Shown here: positions 1 to 34,774 of the stretch, in pieces
How the letters are laid out: each line of letters opens with the position of its first letter
Numbering within the stretch: position 1 is the stretch's first letter
Assembly (NCBI GenBank): GCA_905160935.1
Contig: CAJHZI010000004.1
Coordinates: 223,501 to 287,500 of the forward strand
From: Enchytraeus crypticus
Lineage: Eukaryota; Annelida; Clitellata; Enchytraeida; Enchytraeidae
Length of the DNA: 64,000 nucleotides
Direction: 5' to 3'
Notes under the pieces: generated by a model
Told to the model about the DNA's origin: nothing
The model's input: only the letters and a program-made list of their open reading frames with translations
Database searches by the model: none
Made by a program: the position numbers and the translations under genes

Positions 1-420
1 GAAAACTGCTCTTAATGCATCAGTATAGTTGATTAGGATTATGTCTATCTATCTAGTCTAATAAATCAAGGCATATATGTACATTGGCAGACCCAGTGGC
101 AGCATATGTGAAATTTAAGCCTGTGGACTAGTATGCGCAGGATTTGAATAGAACTAAAATCCTCCATCTAACTGCTACGAGAGGACTTGAATGATGATAT
201 GAAACTGACAGAAAAAACATATAAAATATCTAAATGGTAGCATTGCATTCACTTGCTCTCTCTCTCTTTCACATTCTCTCTCTCTATCTAGCTTCACTGT
301 CTCTATTACACACTATTGCTCACTCTTCTCTTTCATATACTTCTAACAAAAATATGTCTAAAGCTATCTTCTTCCTTTCCTAAAGAAAAGAAACATGTTT
401 ACTCTTTCATCCACACATAC

Positions 421-3400
421 CTCTCGGCACATGAGGCTGATTAGAGAGATTAGCAGGGACCCCTGGACGTACGTCCGGGGCTCTAACGACTCCAGACAGT
501 CTTGACGGTTGAGTAGCGGCAGATCGAGTAGGTGCTGGTATAGTTATCTGTAGCTGCTGCAAGAGTATCAATTGTAATAACAATTAAAATCATTTTAAAA
601 TTAAATATAATAAGAATTAAAAATTATATTAACTTAATTTAATCTTAAAGACTGAAACCGCCACGTTAGTATCAGTATATAGTCCTAATTTTCAGCACAG
701 TGAGCCTCCAGAAATCTAACACAAAAACAGCAGTCTCTATGTTCATCCGACAATATCCAACTAATATATAATCAGTGCAAGAATTTTAAGCCAATCAATA
801 AGAATTTCATTAAGAATGGCAGGCGAAGGATCAACAACTATCGCAGAAAACACATGCTGACTAAGCAACTGTATATATAATGGGGCATCGCTAAATATAA
901 TTAATCGTACGGCTCCAGTCTTTCTGTGTACTATAAATCCGAATCTATAAACTCAGGGCTGGGTCATTCCATGTCAACTGGTCCAATGCTTCCCAGGTGA
1001 CCATCTCAGATTTAAAAGATATTTTACCAGTGTTAAGTAAAATATGTCTCTAGGCTAGATTTAAAATTTAAAATCAATCGGTTGACCGGTTGGGGAGTTA
1101 TGGCGGTCATTTCGACCCCACCATAGATCCATTTTGGACGAAAAATGAAATGCGTGTTATTTTTTCTGTACTTTGAACAGCTATGATTTGGCTATTTATG
1201 GTCCTATCCATTTGAAACTTCCCAAAAAAACTATATTTGATGCGTAGATTCAGAAAAAGCACTCAGAATTCAAGTGGTATGTATATCTTGGCTGCCACAG
1301 CAGCTCAAACTTGATGTTTTGCAAAAGTAGAAATTTTTGAAAAGGCAACTTTGAGTCCTGATAATTCTCAAAATTGACTAACCACATTATTGCAAGCCAT
1401 TTAGTATAATAATATGAACATATCTCAATAACATAAAGCACTTGTCACCCTCACTCAGAAACAGCTTGGATTTAGAAAACCACTAGCTCAAACCTTAAAA
1501 AAATTCAAGCATCACCCAATTTTTGGACAACTTCAAGGCCATGGTTAGGCATGTAGGCAGTTGATCACAACCTTGAAACTGCTGCTATTTACAGGTCGGT
1601 ATGTTACTAACTTACTGTAAAAATATTTATTTCTCAACTCTATCAGAACATATAGCAATAGCCATGTAAACTTACCCATCGAAGGTCGTTTTTACACAAA
1701 AAATTAAAATGCTTATAATTTTTTGCTACTTTAAATTGCTATATCTTGTCTGTTTATGGTCCTATCTATATGAAACTAATCCAAAATACTATAAATATTG
1801 CATAGATTCAGCATACGTACTTATAATTCATGTGGCATGTATATCTTGGCAATTGCACCAGCTCAAACTTTATGCTTCATTAAGTTTCGATATGTTTGAA
1901 ATTAGCGAAAGCTAACTTTAAAACCCGTTTATTATAAATATTTACAAAGCAGATGCAAGAAATCCATTTAGTTTAATAATTTGGACATCTCAAAATAATA
2001 TAAAACACTTATGAACTCCAAAAACAGCTAGATGGCACACCATCAGTTGGCGTCAACTACTGAAATTTTCAACTTATTAAAACATTTGCGAAAAATAGGG
2101 TTAGCATGCGTGATCATACCTACGCTTTAGAAACGAGGTGAGAAGCTAATCTTATTACAGGATGTTGCTAACATAGTAGCCCATAAATGGCCTAAGTTTT
2201 AAGGATCTACGCAACTGTCAACATGGGTAGTCCGGCGGATGAAGTTGGGTGAAAATCGGGTTTGGATAAATTTTCTTTCAACTTTGAGATACTGGTATGA
2301 AAATTCTAATCACTTTATAAAACTGCTAAGTGTCTTATTTCACACAGCTATATGCATAGTATCAGCATATATACTTAATCTACAGATGTTACACACTTTA
2401 TGAGATTTATAGCATCCCAAAGTCACACTTTTTGAAAATGTGACCTTCATTTTTGGTCAAGTTTGGATCGCGATAGCAACCAAGATATATGTGTGACATG
2501 AATTTTGCCTTCATATTCTGCATCTACGCCACAAATATAGTATACAGGCAAAGATTCTTGTACATTGGATAAGAACTAACAGAGATGTGGCCCTTCAAAG
2601 TTGAGAAAATTTTAGACACATTTTAATTTTCGTACAAAATTCGACCAACGGTGGGGTCACTAAAATCGTCATAACTTCAAAACCGGTGTAGATTTTCTAA
2701 ATTTGGACCAGTTGATATGGAATGACCCGGCTATAAAAACTTCTTAACATACCGAATGCTCAGACGCAGCATTGCTGCTTGAAGGAGGAGCTTGAATGCC
2801 AATCAAACGCGTGCCAGGCGGTCCGCCCATTATACTACCAATGGAGGCTGTGACGCCAGATCGCACGAGGGCGTAGGACACCGGATTAGAGCTGAGCAGA
2901 GTGATCGGCGCACTGGACGTGGAATTCTGCTGATTGAGAGATCCTGGCGATGGATAGATCAACATCGTTCCCGTGCCACCTCTAACATTCAGCTGACCAG
3001 GTACTGAAGTGATTGCCCCTTGTATTCCTGTTGCTGCTGGCACGCCCCCTGATACGAATGACTCGACGCGGGTGTTAGAAACTAAAATACACGAATAGAA
3101 CAACTAAATTTATATCAAAAATGAACAGAAATTCAGAAATTGAAGGTATGATTTATCACGGTTAAGGTTAAAACACACATCAATATTTCATATGATACAA
3201 CTGACTTCCTAAACCACTAGTATTAAAAAAACATTGTGTGAAATTTTCTATTATTTTTATTTTTATTATCATCATCATTATCATTCATGGAATAGTGAAT
3301 TAAGAAGTAGCAGAAAATTGAACAGAATGAATAAACAAAAGATTCAATAAGATATCTGAATTGAGCACAAATGAATGACAATCTGCCTTGTACCTCGTTC

Positions 3401-5435
3401 AATCAATTGGAGATAAACAACCAAAACAATCTAGTAATTCTCTTACGGTATATTTTAGTTAATATGCCTACAAAATTAATAACGTTACAGAGGTCCAATG
3501 ATAGTCCTTTGTTTGCTGCCAAAAGCAGTCACCAGAATGTAAGTTAGGAATGTAGATTCTTTCGTTTTCCGCTAAAAGGAAGTGCAGAATTTTAGAAAAA
3601 GCTAGCCAATGTGTGCAGCTTTCATTGTGTTTATTCCTAACATTATTTCCATCTTTATACATTTAGCTTTTGTTTTATAACTTTTGTTTTTGTTCTCTGA
3701 ATATGATGTCATATAGCTTTTGTGCTCTATCACCTTCAAACAGAGAGTGAACGAAACACTTTTGAAACTGTTACATGAAATGGACACAAAGTATCAATCT
3801 AATAAACAAACAAGCTTTTGCTGCTATATGCACAGTAAGTGTACAATATGATATGAGTTCATCATCTACATAAAATCGTGACAATGATCAACTAAATGAT
3901 TATTACACGAAATGCTTTAAAAAAAATTTGAATACAAAATTTGATATATATATATATAATCTTTATTCACCAAACAAGTGCCAGTAGTACAAGCATAAAA
4001 TGAAATTACAAGATACAAAATCTAATGCTAACAAAGATAGAGACCAACCAGAAGGACGTGGCGTGTGTTGAATCGATGGTTGTACGAGGGTGGCTCCTCT
4101 GGATGAAGAAAGGTTCATCGCCTGTAGGGATCCTATAGTCGACAGGTTGTGAGGGAGAGTAGGAATGAGCTACAACACATAAAATAGATCTAAACCATTT
4201 TAACTGACAGATAAGTTTAAAATTACACAGTTAACTTTATGAGGAAAATGGATGAAGTTTTAATAGTTAGCAATACTTAGATGTGTGAAAAGAATAGTTT
4301 ACTGTATTATTTGTCGGCGTGTAGTAACTTAGCCATCCATGTTGATATCTATTATCTACCACAATTGATACCACTTGTTTAATTTGCTAGCCAGTTACGT
4401 ATTTGTACACAATTATGCAAGTACAATTTTCTGTATATATAATATTTTCTATATACATAATATATGTCAATTTTGATTTTAGGTCAGCGTATGATTTAAC
4501 TCACTGATCTACTTACATGGCATTCAAACCCGCAGACTTACACGGTGCAGGTCATTTCAAATTGCATTTTATTTTCTAGCCCAAAAACCAACAGCAATTT
4601 CCACAAGTAATTCAAGTATGTAAATCTAGTGCCCATATTTACTATATACAACTTAGACTGCAGCCTTCAAAATCAAAATTTTCATTTTACTTCTTAAACT
4701 GCTATTTAATTTAATCTCCTAAAAGAGAGTTACAGCTACGCCTTTCTTTTAACTGCAAATTATGCTTTTGTAATACCGAATTTCATCAATATTCAATGGT
4801 TTAAACCACAATTGAGATTTAAACAGTGGTTTACGTATTCCGTAAATAAGAGCACGTAAGTAAATAAGCAAATCAAAGCCCTTGTACACAACCACAGCAG
4901 TATAATCTTTATTAATAGAAAATCCTTAGAATATCTTAGTCAAAAGAGATCTAGCATCTGCTCTAAGAAATAAAATACAATTTCCCAGTTAAATTACCCT
5001 AATGCTACCAAATAGACCATTATATCTTTCATACATACATAAAAATTATATTAGGCTAGGTTTGAAAACCTACAGGCCAAATGCAAAGAACCTATTGAGT
5101 AAAAACTACATAGATCTGGCTATTGTATTCTATATCTAGCTAAAATTTAAATAACTACTATAAATGAGAATGACAATCGTTAACTATTTTCTAATATAAA
5201 TGAGAAATGGATTTAATGCAGTCAAAAGTCATTTTGTTAACTAAACTCTGACTAAGCAGAAACTTACCGGACTTGTTTTCAGAATATTATTAGCGAGTAA
5301 ATCACTGTGAGCCTGATGGCTCTGCAGAACACGATTAGTCGTTATTTCTACGACTATCTTTCTATCCTGCGATAGATCACGAATTGGATTCGAAGCCGAT
5401 TTATCCTGAACTACATTATTATTCATGACTAACAT
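421..5435 (-). CDS. Unrecognised Ser/Thr/Pro/Gly-rich protein, N-terminal four exons (partial)
   Basis: Spliced minus-strand gene read from consistent splice sites. Exons are 5435-5268 (start ATG, ends phase 0 at CCG|gtaagt), 4169-4049 (tag|CTC to phase 1, gttggt donor), 3081-2753 (tttag|TT to phase 0, gtatgt donor) and 556-421 (gcag|CAG to phase 1, gtatgt donor). It continues off the left edge. Frames stay open across all four exons, about 250 residues. The product is low in charge and rich in S, T, P, G, A and Q (for example LIPTLPHNLSTIGSL and TLLSSNPVSYALVRSG), the composition of long disordered activation regions in transcription factors and coregulators. No folded domain is visible, so I do not name it. 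A start nine bases further in (5426) is also possible. Upstream of the start the sequence reads ATG TAA and then ttgcag near 5482, suggesting a 5' UTR intron. Exon structure is fairly sure; function is not. Confidence 0.6.
961..2728. mobile_element. Non-autonomous DNA element with long diverged terminal inverted repeats
   Basis: The ends are inverted copies starting GGGTCATTCC; about 25 terminal bases match with two mismatches, and weaker inverted similarity continues for several hundred bases. GGCT flanks both sides (957-960 and 2729-2732), consistent with a 4-bp target duplication. Inside, one motif block containing GTATATCTTGG and GATTCAG recurs: about 1140-1420 and 1690-2010 in direct orientation, and about 2340-2640 inverted. 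No transposase reading frame is present. It sits in an intron of the flanking gene, its right end only 24 bases from the exon at 2753. The family is not assigned. Confidence 0.75.
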
Positions 5436-6209
5436 TTACATAATTTTTATCTCTTACACAGAGATATTAGTCGCAAACCTGCAAATTGAACCAGTTAATA
5501 ATTAATCAATTAATTAAAGAAATAATTTAATTTAATCAATTCACAAAGTTACTTTCTCAAAATAACTGAGATTCAAAGAATTTACATAAATTTAGGGTCT
5601 GGAAATTTAATAACTGAAAATGAAATAATTTAATTTAATAAAATTAACTAAGAGAAATAAGGTGGTAATAGAGCTAAGTGAGTAAGATATGCATTTAGCT
5701 GAGGCTAAACATACCAAACCCCATGCTCAAGCTAAATCCTTACAAAACTGAAATTTGTGCATCTAAATCGAACTGAACATGGTATAACTCTATATATCTA
5801 AAACTCAACAAAATTAAGGGTTTAATTTGCTATTTTCATACCTTTCAAAAAACTGTATTGAATTTGTTTAAAAAACACCACAAAATTTAGAGTGATATCA
5901 ATTTTTTAATTTATCTCCCTAATTATTAAAACTCATTTTAATGTGACAATAAGCTAGTCAGTATCAATACACCACAAGAAATAAACTTTTAGCAAAAATC
6001 AATAATGCAAGAATCTGTACATTAAGAATTCAAGCGATGAGAAAAATTGATAGCTAAATATCTAAAAGGTAGCTTCCCTCTCCCTTCTCTTTTGTATACT
6101 TTTTCAAAATTATTTTCAAAACTCAGAATTATGTGCACTCGATGGTATTATACCTTTAAATATTCCTCAAGTATTTCTTAAGAATATTGAAAATGCGTTT
6201 ATAGACCAG

Positions 6210-6241
6210 TTAGCAGCTCACCAATATTGGTGAGCTGCTAA
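6210..6241. repeat. Perfect 32-nt palindrome
   Basis: TTAGCAGCTCACCAAT is followed immediately by its exact reverse complement, with no spacer. It could extrude as a hairpin; no gene or terminator context explains it. Confidence 0.85.
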
Positions 6242-9200
6242 GTCACCAATGGTCACATTTGTAATAGCAACTTTGTGAATTCAACCAATATTTTCAATCT
6301 GGCTAGATCCATTCTAAACCTGACATGTGCCCGCATATGGTTTTACTTTTAACCACTACAGAATATTAGCGCAAACGTTAACCCACTGTTCCTGTTCCTA
6401 GCGGGAGGGGAGTAAGCAGTCCTGAGCTGAGAAAAGCTGAGAGAAAAATCTAATCACTAAAAACATTCGTTTTCCAAGATAAAGCGACGGTATATATAAT
6501 CCCATCCTTTGAATAATATAAATCGTAGAAACTAAGTGCACTAAAGCGTGAGTAACAATATTATCAAAATATCTTAGAAAATTTTAAATCGTAGTACGCG
6601 AACAAATTCTACAAACTAAAATTTGTCACAAGCACTTAAAAACTGTAAATTCACTTTCGCAACATCACACTATAAAACCGTAACTATTCTTATGAGAATT
6701 ATATAATGACCACAAAAGCCTCACTGGCCAAAGACCATAAACCATTCCGATGGCCTTAAAAATGGTCACAGGGGGCCCCCAAATTTAGTAACCGGGGAAA
6801 GATTTGATCAACTTGTAACATCACCGTAAGGAATACACTACTAGCTGATCGCTCGCTATTGCGACGACTAGAAGCAGTGGAGGGAGTACCTGACCAGGCG
6901 ACAAGGGAGCTAGGTCCCCTCGGTCGACGAGGGAAAGCACAGCTCGAAAAATTGGCCCTGGAGTTGGATAGGATGGGCCCCCAAAATGTTCGAATATTTA
7001 CTTATCAACACACAGCGCCAAACCCAGCTACCATGCTTCTCTAGTAAAAACACACAATAAATAGTGCAAGAAAGATTGGTCAAAATGGAGCACAAGTCTT
7101 TTAAGATACAAAATACACTTAGGTGGTCTGTAATGTATATTACTTAATCAACTAAAGCTATAAGTTTAAACAGATTTGGCTTAGTAATAAGTATTCTTGA
7201 ATTGCAATATTTGAAAAGATTGACTTAATTGTTCAACTTTTCGAAGAACTTGAAATCATCTGGCATTTATTCAAAATTTTACCAAATCATGTATTCACGA
7301 AATTGAATAGATCAGTAGAAAATACACTTAGCTAAGTCGGATTGAATTTCCATGAAGTTTTCGAAATACATAACTAATGTACCTAAACAATTTACTGGAG
7401 TTTATAAAGAAAAATTTACGTCTTTTGCGTAAAACTATAGTATTCCATGATTATTTAAGGCCCATCTGCTTCACTTACAGCTTTCTAAAATGTAAAAGAA
7501 TTTCATATTGAATTAAAGACTTGCAAATTTGTAGCCGTTCTGCGTTTAAGATTCATATTCTAGTCAAATATACGGTAGCATATCTCGATCTACATGTAAG
7601 TGAAATTGGCTATAGGGTTGTTTCAGTTTTAGTTCCGAGATAAATGTCAAAAGTCTTCGAATGGCAACACTAATACCAAACACATCTATGAGGATGACCT
7701 CAGGCTTCTGCTGAGCTTAGAGAATAAGGATGCCTTTAGAAATCATATTTTGTCATGCGATTTGCTTAATGAATGTATAATTTATTTGCCTGTAAATTGT
7801 AGTGTACATCATGCACTTCAAAGTAAATAAATATAAAAATATAAGCCGCTTAACGTATAACCTGGAAGAGATAATTGCAGCAACTAAGAACCATACTAAT
7901 TGGTGTTTCTTTAATTCTTTTATTCTCGACTTGGAATAATATTTCATGCTCTATGTTAAAATTAGATTTAAATGAAACTTTAGGCTACAGTAAGCCAAGC
8001 GAGATCTTGTTTTTAACGCCGCAGTCTATTGCACATTGTTCACAGCTGATTTTTGTAAACGATGATGTCATTGGTTAGATCTTTTACCTGCTTGTATTTA
8101 GCACTCTGTTGTTTAGCCATGTAGCGATGCTTTCGTTTAAATGGTTTTGACTTAGGCCTATTTGTTGCCTGATATATTTTTCCAAATTTGGTACATCGAA
8201 ATAGACAATTTCTAAATTAGCGAAGAATTTGGACAAAGTTCCTAAGCGATTATCTGTATAGAATTTATTGGCTCACGATATTAACCTTAATCTAATTAAT
8301 TTAGCAAAAATAATAGTCTTAAGAAATCTAATCTGTCTAATTAAGGTCAGCTTATAAGGATATCGTCAGGTTCATTAAAACCAGATTTGGCTCAAGAAAA
8401 ACGTCTTAACACCAGGTTTATACTTTATAGTAACGCAAAGTTTAATATTACTTTAATGTTCGTGCAAACCTATTCACCGAAAACAATTTTTACCAACAAA
8501 CCTTGGTTAATAGATGAGATCACAATTTTTAAACTTAATTTATTTTAAATTCTTTCAAATAAAATCACAAATTTTATTCTGTTTTATTATTAAAGTAAAC
8601 TTCTTTGTTTAACATAGTAAACTATAATTTGTGGAATTGCTGTTATTGCTTTATATGAAAGAACGTTTATGTCTTTAACACTTCATTCATAACCCTCTGC
8701 CAGACAATATAGGAAGCCCTGGAGGATATATGTAAGGCTTCTGTTAACCCTACAGCTTGTATTACAGCCTGCATATCTGACTTGATAGTCGTGACCACGG
8801 CGATCAGTACTGCAATAACATGGAATGTTTCATTAGAAATCCATGCAGGTCTAGTATCATAATCATATTGGATGTACATGTAGATGAAATTCTGTGCTCT
8901 CTAATAGCTATATTAACTACCAAATTCTGCAATACTCTTCATATAATAATTTGTAAAACTTGTTTTATATAAGAGATAAATGATCAAGCTTAGACGTAAT
9001 CACGACTCAATTAATTAACACTCAATTAATTAAGACTCAGACATAATAAATGGTCAAGCTCAGACTTAAGCTGAAATAATTATAATACTACAATAGGCTA
9101 CAATAGGCTTGACGATGGTCAGAATCAACTTTGGAATTAGATTCTATCAATCGAGCACAAAATTATCTACTTACTATAGACCTTACGTTATCCACACGCT

Positions 9201-9483
9201 GTTATACAACAGTCACCATCAGTTCCTTGCGCTCTGAACCGAACAACGCAACATTCCTCCATTCACTTCCAGGGGCGTCTTCGCCATATAAGCGATGACG
9301 CAGTTTGCGTCACGAGATTCTCCGGGGGGGGGTACATGAACTTCAGGCTGAAAATCAACCATAGAGGGGTACCAAGCTATATTACGGTACTCCACTAAAT
9401 AGTACTTAGTGTCATAGACAAGGCGGGGGAGGGGAGACGCCCCTGTTCACTTCTAATAATGTACTTCTACTGATGTACATTAA

Positions 9484-9660
9484 GAAATGGTCATAGAAGG
9501 TAGAATGGAAGGAAAAAGAGGCAGAGGCAGGCCGAGATTAGGTATGTTAGATGATTGAAAGACCCACTCATATGTGGACGTGAAGAGGAAGGCGGAAGAC
9601 AGAGAAGAGTGGAGGCAATATATACTATGGACCGGCCAGTAGAAAGTATGTTCTAAGAGA
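9484..9660 (+). mobile_element. LINE 3' end (truncated non-LTR retrotransposon)
   Basis: The plus strand translates to GKRGRGRPRLGMLDD followed by YVDVKRKAEDREEWRQ, the typical C-terminal tail of RTE/jockey-like non-LTR retrotransposon polyproteins, and ends with a TGGACC...CCAGTAG segment. A sister fragment lies at about 32733-32930. Everything upstream of the C terminus is missing, as in a 5'-truncated copy. Confidence 0.6.
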
Positions 9661-10904
9661 GCGACTGATGTACAATATAACAGTAAAACGCTAAAATTAA
9701 TATAAATTTTGTAACTATAGCGCTACCAGTGCGGTCAGTTTAGTTAAATTAGCGAAGCGCAGTTCATTGTCATGTAGATTTTACAAGAATCAGTCGAGTC
9801 GAATTAATGACTCGGTGATGTATAATTATATTTCTAGGTCGCTCATATTTCGTACTCGCACAGATCTGCATCATGTGATCGACCTGTTTCCACTACGCTA
9901 TGTGGCATTCGGTATCAATTATTTGTTTCTCTAACGGCCATATAACATTCCGACAGATAGAAATTTTAACAATACACACAATGTATATAATTGAACAGTT
10001 TATATATTTTTAAACATAATTCATGCAAAATGTATCTGAGATATGCAGCCCAGTCGCAGTTTTACTAAAATACAACAGCTGCTTAAATAAATTCAACGAA
10101 TTAAATAAGGTTGGGATTGTCTGTATAATGCGACATTGTAAATCATAACATTAAGTTTTGTTGATTATATTTAGACCATTTATGTCTGAGAAGACTTCTC
10201 TTTCAAAGCTTTATTGTTTTAGTCTAAGCGATTGGTTCAAAACACAGCATTAGGGGAAGCTAACAGAAACAATTAGTCAACGCGTTTGTTTGCTCGCCAT
10301 TGTCATATGCAGCAAGACAGACTCTGAACTACTGTCTTAGATAACGAATTTCTACACTTTACCACCACAGGTAAAATGAGAAGATTAAAATATTTAGATG
10401 AGGAAAATGGCTTCCGAACTTTCCCGCTACTGCTTTATCTACTCCATGACACGCGCAGTGCACGTTTGATCTAACCTCTAGTGGCCATGCAAACAGGTTT
10501 GCGTCTTGGAAGCAATACTTACTGGAGAGCTTGTTAATTCGACCATATCTCACTAATTAATATAAAATCTTGTAATACAACAAAAAGCGAGATTGTAATG
10601 CTTGTTTTAGGAACAATGAGAAATCTTGCAGGATTTCACTTCAGACATTCAAACACTTCAGACATCTAAAGTCTGAAATCAAGTCAGTGTCCTGTCTCGA
10701 GAGTTGTTGACCGGGTGAGCTTTGAATCATGCATCTACTGATCCACTGTCGGACAACTTACAGACATGCCATCGACATCTATTAATTTCATACTGTTAAG
10801 CGTTTCAGACATAGACAGCAAAACAAATCATGCCAAAATCAATTGTCAATGCTATAAACAACTAACAAAATTTAAACATTAAAATCAAAACAATATGTTG
10901 AAAT

Positions 10905-11075
10905 ATCATCATTATCATCATAACTTGAATTCCTGTTTAACTATGGTCGAGATTAGAAAATTTTGTATCAATTCCTGGAGCCTAGGTGCTGACCAACCGA
11001 ATGCCCTTTCTTACGTTGGTTTGGATCTTAGTGCTTCGAAACTATATTCAAACAAATTTACTAAATCACAAACTC
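10905..11075 (-). repeat. (GAT)n-tailed interspersed repeat, partial copy
   Basis: Carries the family marker AATGCCCTTTCT next to CTGGAGCCTAGGTGC and a CAT/ATC trinucleotide tail at its left end. Other copies lie near 23478, 24575, 24945, 28055, 28370 and 28680. The simple-repeat tail sits consistently on one side, as expected for a retrotransposed SINE or LINE end. Confidence 0.55.
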
Positions 11076-12462
11076 AATCTTAAATATTTCTCAATATTCA
11101 AAATTTTGGTTATACAGTTAGACGCACACATTATATTATATTTTTGTGTTTTCTTTTTTTCACATCTAGTGCAGCCTTTGCTTTGTGATGCTACATATTT
11201 AGTGTAAATAAAAAATGAAATTACCAATATTGGATTTCACATAGCAAAAGACAGTGTTATTGTATTTTAAGTAGTATATTTAAATTATTTTTAAATAGTT
11301 CAGTAGAATAGAAAACATTATGAATTAAATTATAACTATAATCTATTAACAGAAATTCTCTGAATAGATAATTATCGATCCAGAGTTTCTGTGGATTCTA
11401 ATACAATGCGCGCAGATCTAAGATGAAATCTAAGACATAAAAAGGACCGGTAAATGAATAATTGACTCATGAACTGTTTAAGGAATTAAATACAACGTGC
11501 AGTGAGTGATCGACATTTTAATGGATCATAATTTCACTGTTTTGTCTAATATTTGGTTAAATAGTAATAGAATATTCATTACTATAATAGAATATTCCAG
11601 TGTTCACCAATTAAAAGCTAAAGCCTAGTTTAACGTTAATTTTCTGTCTAGAAAGCATGCAAAGGGCGAGCATTAGATTTGAATCCTGTTTAAATCTAAC
11701 TGGATAAAATCCAACTATCTAGTAAATAAATGCCAGTATCTGAGAATTCATGGGCTACTGAACTAAATTACTGCAGTAAAGATATCTACTAAGTAAAAAC
11801 TGTAATATAATTAAATATTCTTTACTGTATCTCAATACTCTATAGTCATACTATATTGAGATTATTGCGCTATAGTTAAATCTACAGGAAGATCGCGATG
11901 CATAAAGACATAAACAATCAGCTGTTCAATAAATAAAACAAGACAAAAACAAGTAAAGTACATAAGCATAGACGAGGTCGTGCACGTATAGACATGTCTA
12001 ATTAGAGACTCATAATACAGATCCATTTACAAGATCCGCTGAATCAATAATTCACTATATTATGGAAAACTTCAACAGGCTATAGAATAAAGGCATTCTC
12101 CATTTTGTCAGTCATAGCCCAGCTGCTTATGTATTATGAGATGCAAGTAATAATAAATACGACGTAAAATCAGCGGAACTCGCCAATAAAAACACCTATA
12201 AACGAAATAGGAATATGTGATAATGTCTGAGCATTTAAAAACAAATTATCAGTACGATATGATAAATAACTAAATAACATTTGCATTGTTTCATTTAGCG
12301 AAAACCACAATCTCAACTACATTAAGAAGACACTGATTCTGACACCTCAGTAACTGCGTTGTATCATTTAGAGCTGACTACACAACCGTCACTACATTAA
12401 AAGGACATTAGTTCTGTTAATAACACACTGTGCCCTGTGTCATGATCTCTATATATCCTGAT

Positions 12463-33363
<20,901 letters not shown>

Positions 33364-34774
33364 GATTCAACCGCCTAATCGTACGCTAGAGTAAACTAAT
33401 GCACTTAATGATACTGATAGTAATTAAGAATCGTGAAGTAGTTAGGTAAATATTGATTTAAATGATAAAAATTGGTGAATTAAAATCAAAACAATCTCTG
33501 AACAAAAACAAATCAGTGACAAATCAGTGTTGCCAACTCCAGTTACGAAATCTTTAATCGAGCAGGCTAGCGATTTGAGAAAAGCTATACTTGAACTTTA
33601 GCTTTTCTCACACATGATCTTCAATTTCCATTTTTCTCTTTCATTATTTTGGGCTTTGTACCTTGCTATTTATGTAATTATCTATATGTATACGTATATA
33701 TTAATACAATCATAAAGACATTTTGTAATCGTATGAATCTACGTGAAAGTGTCTTTTTTACCTGTTTCTCATTTGGCAAATTAAAGCAATGACGCAAACT
33801 ATAGAGATCGACGTAGACCTACTGTTCAATGAAGAGAATTTCTGCAGTTGATCGAACCTCAGGAAAGGAGACTGAAAAAGCCAATAGTTTTTGTTATATT
33901 TCAAATAGATAAATGAAAATTTTCAATTAAGTTAACATAACTGGAAATGAAACCTGTCACGAACCCATGGCATGTATTCCGATTTTATATTTTCGATTAG
34001 GCATACGCAGTAGATAATATTGTCGATAATATAAGCTTAGTTAAACAATGATTAACATTTTCTTAAATATAAATTTAGGAAGTTAAAATTTAATCTTTGA
34101 ATAAGGTATTTACATAATTATTCTAACCATTTTTCACATGAACTATAGGCTAATACTGTAATAAACATTGAATATATTTTTATTTACTATAATTAGTATT
34201 ATTAATTACTAATTAGTTATAGATACTAATTAAACTTATTCAAACGACATATGCTTTCAGTGAAAGTATTTTTGCAATGCTTTACGCGTTATGCAAACTA
34301 AGCATGTACTGTACAGTATATATTATACAGGTATATTGAAATAGGGCTTGTTTTATGGTGGACCTCTGGTGTCCATTAAATTTGTTGGTGGAATTTTAAC
34401 GAAATAATTTGTTGAGACATGGATGTAACATTAGCATTTTGATTATATCAAATTTTGTATATATCAAATTTGAAGTTGAATCGACTGTAGAACTTGTGCT
34501 CATTAACAGAGTTAAAATATCATGGCACTTTGTTTTCATTGTTGCCGTTGTCTTTACAAACTGAAGCTTTTGTATGTTCAGTTTAGCTTTTATGCTATTA
34601 AATGGATTATTTTCATATAATAAAAGAAGTCATAAACTCTCGTGGATCTGTACAAGTCTGTAGTTACTTCGGTGGTGTTAAATTATTGTATATATAATTG
34701 CTATTCTTGTGCCTGTTTTGTATGTTTTCTATTTTGTTAGGATGTAACTCTATATCCTGATATGCACATTTTAG
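33364..34774. other. Intergenic region between ACADVL and the ZSWIM-like gene
   Basis: The 5' ends of two divergent genes face each other here, so both promoters may lie inside, but I see no clear TATA box or initiator. A short frame at 33791-33853 (MTQTIEIDVDLLFNEENF) is a conceivable first exon of the plus-strand gene, but has no good donor. Confidence 0.4.

Larger units (their letters stand above)
5483..12462. other. Intergenic region, no gene recognised
   Basis: Between the 5' end of the left gene and the 3' end of ACADVL. It holds a perfect palindrome at 6210-6241, a LINE 3' end near 9484-9660, a tRNA-like SINE fragment around 10690-10780 and a (GAT)n-tailed repeat copy near 10905-11075. 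A somewhat GC-richer open stretch at 6859-7044 and a minus-strand open stretch at 8667-8879 translate without stops, but neither shows splice sites or a family I know, so neither is called a gene. Confidence 0.55.

Noticed and set aside
6859-7044. Open stretch RLEAVEGVPDQATRELGPL with somewhat higher GC
   Set aside because: Looks protein-like but has no matching splice sites, neighbours or family I can name; possibly an old pseudogene fragment.
8667-8879. Minus-strand frame ending in SSRASYIVWQRVMNEVLKT, considered as a terminal ACADVL exon
   Set aside because: It does not resemble the VLCAD C terminus; the true last exon (HPIGF end) is at 12603-12463.
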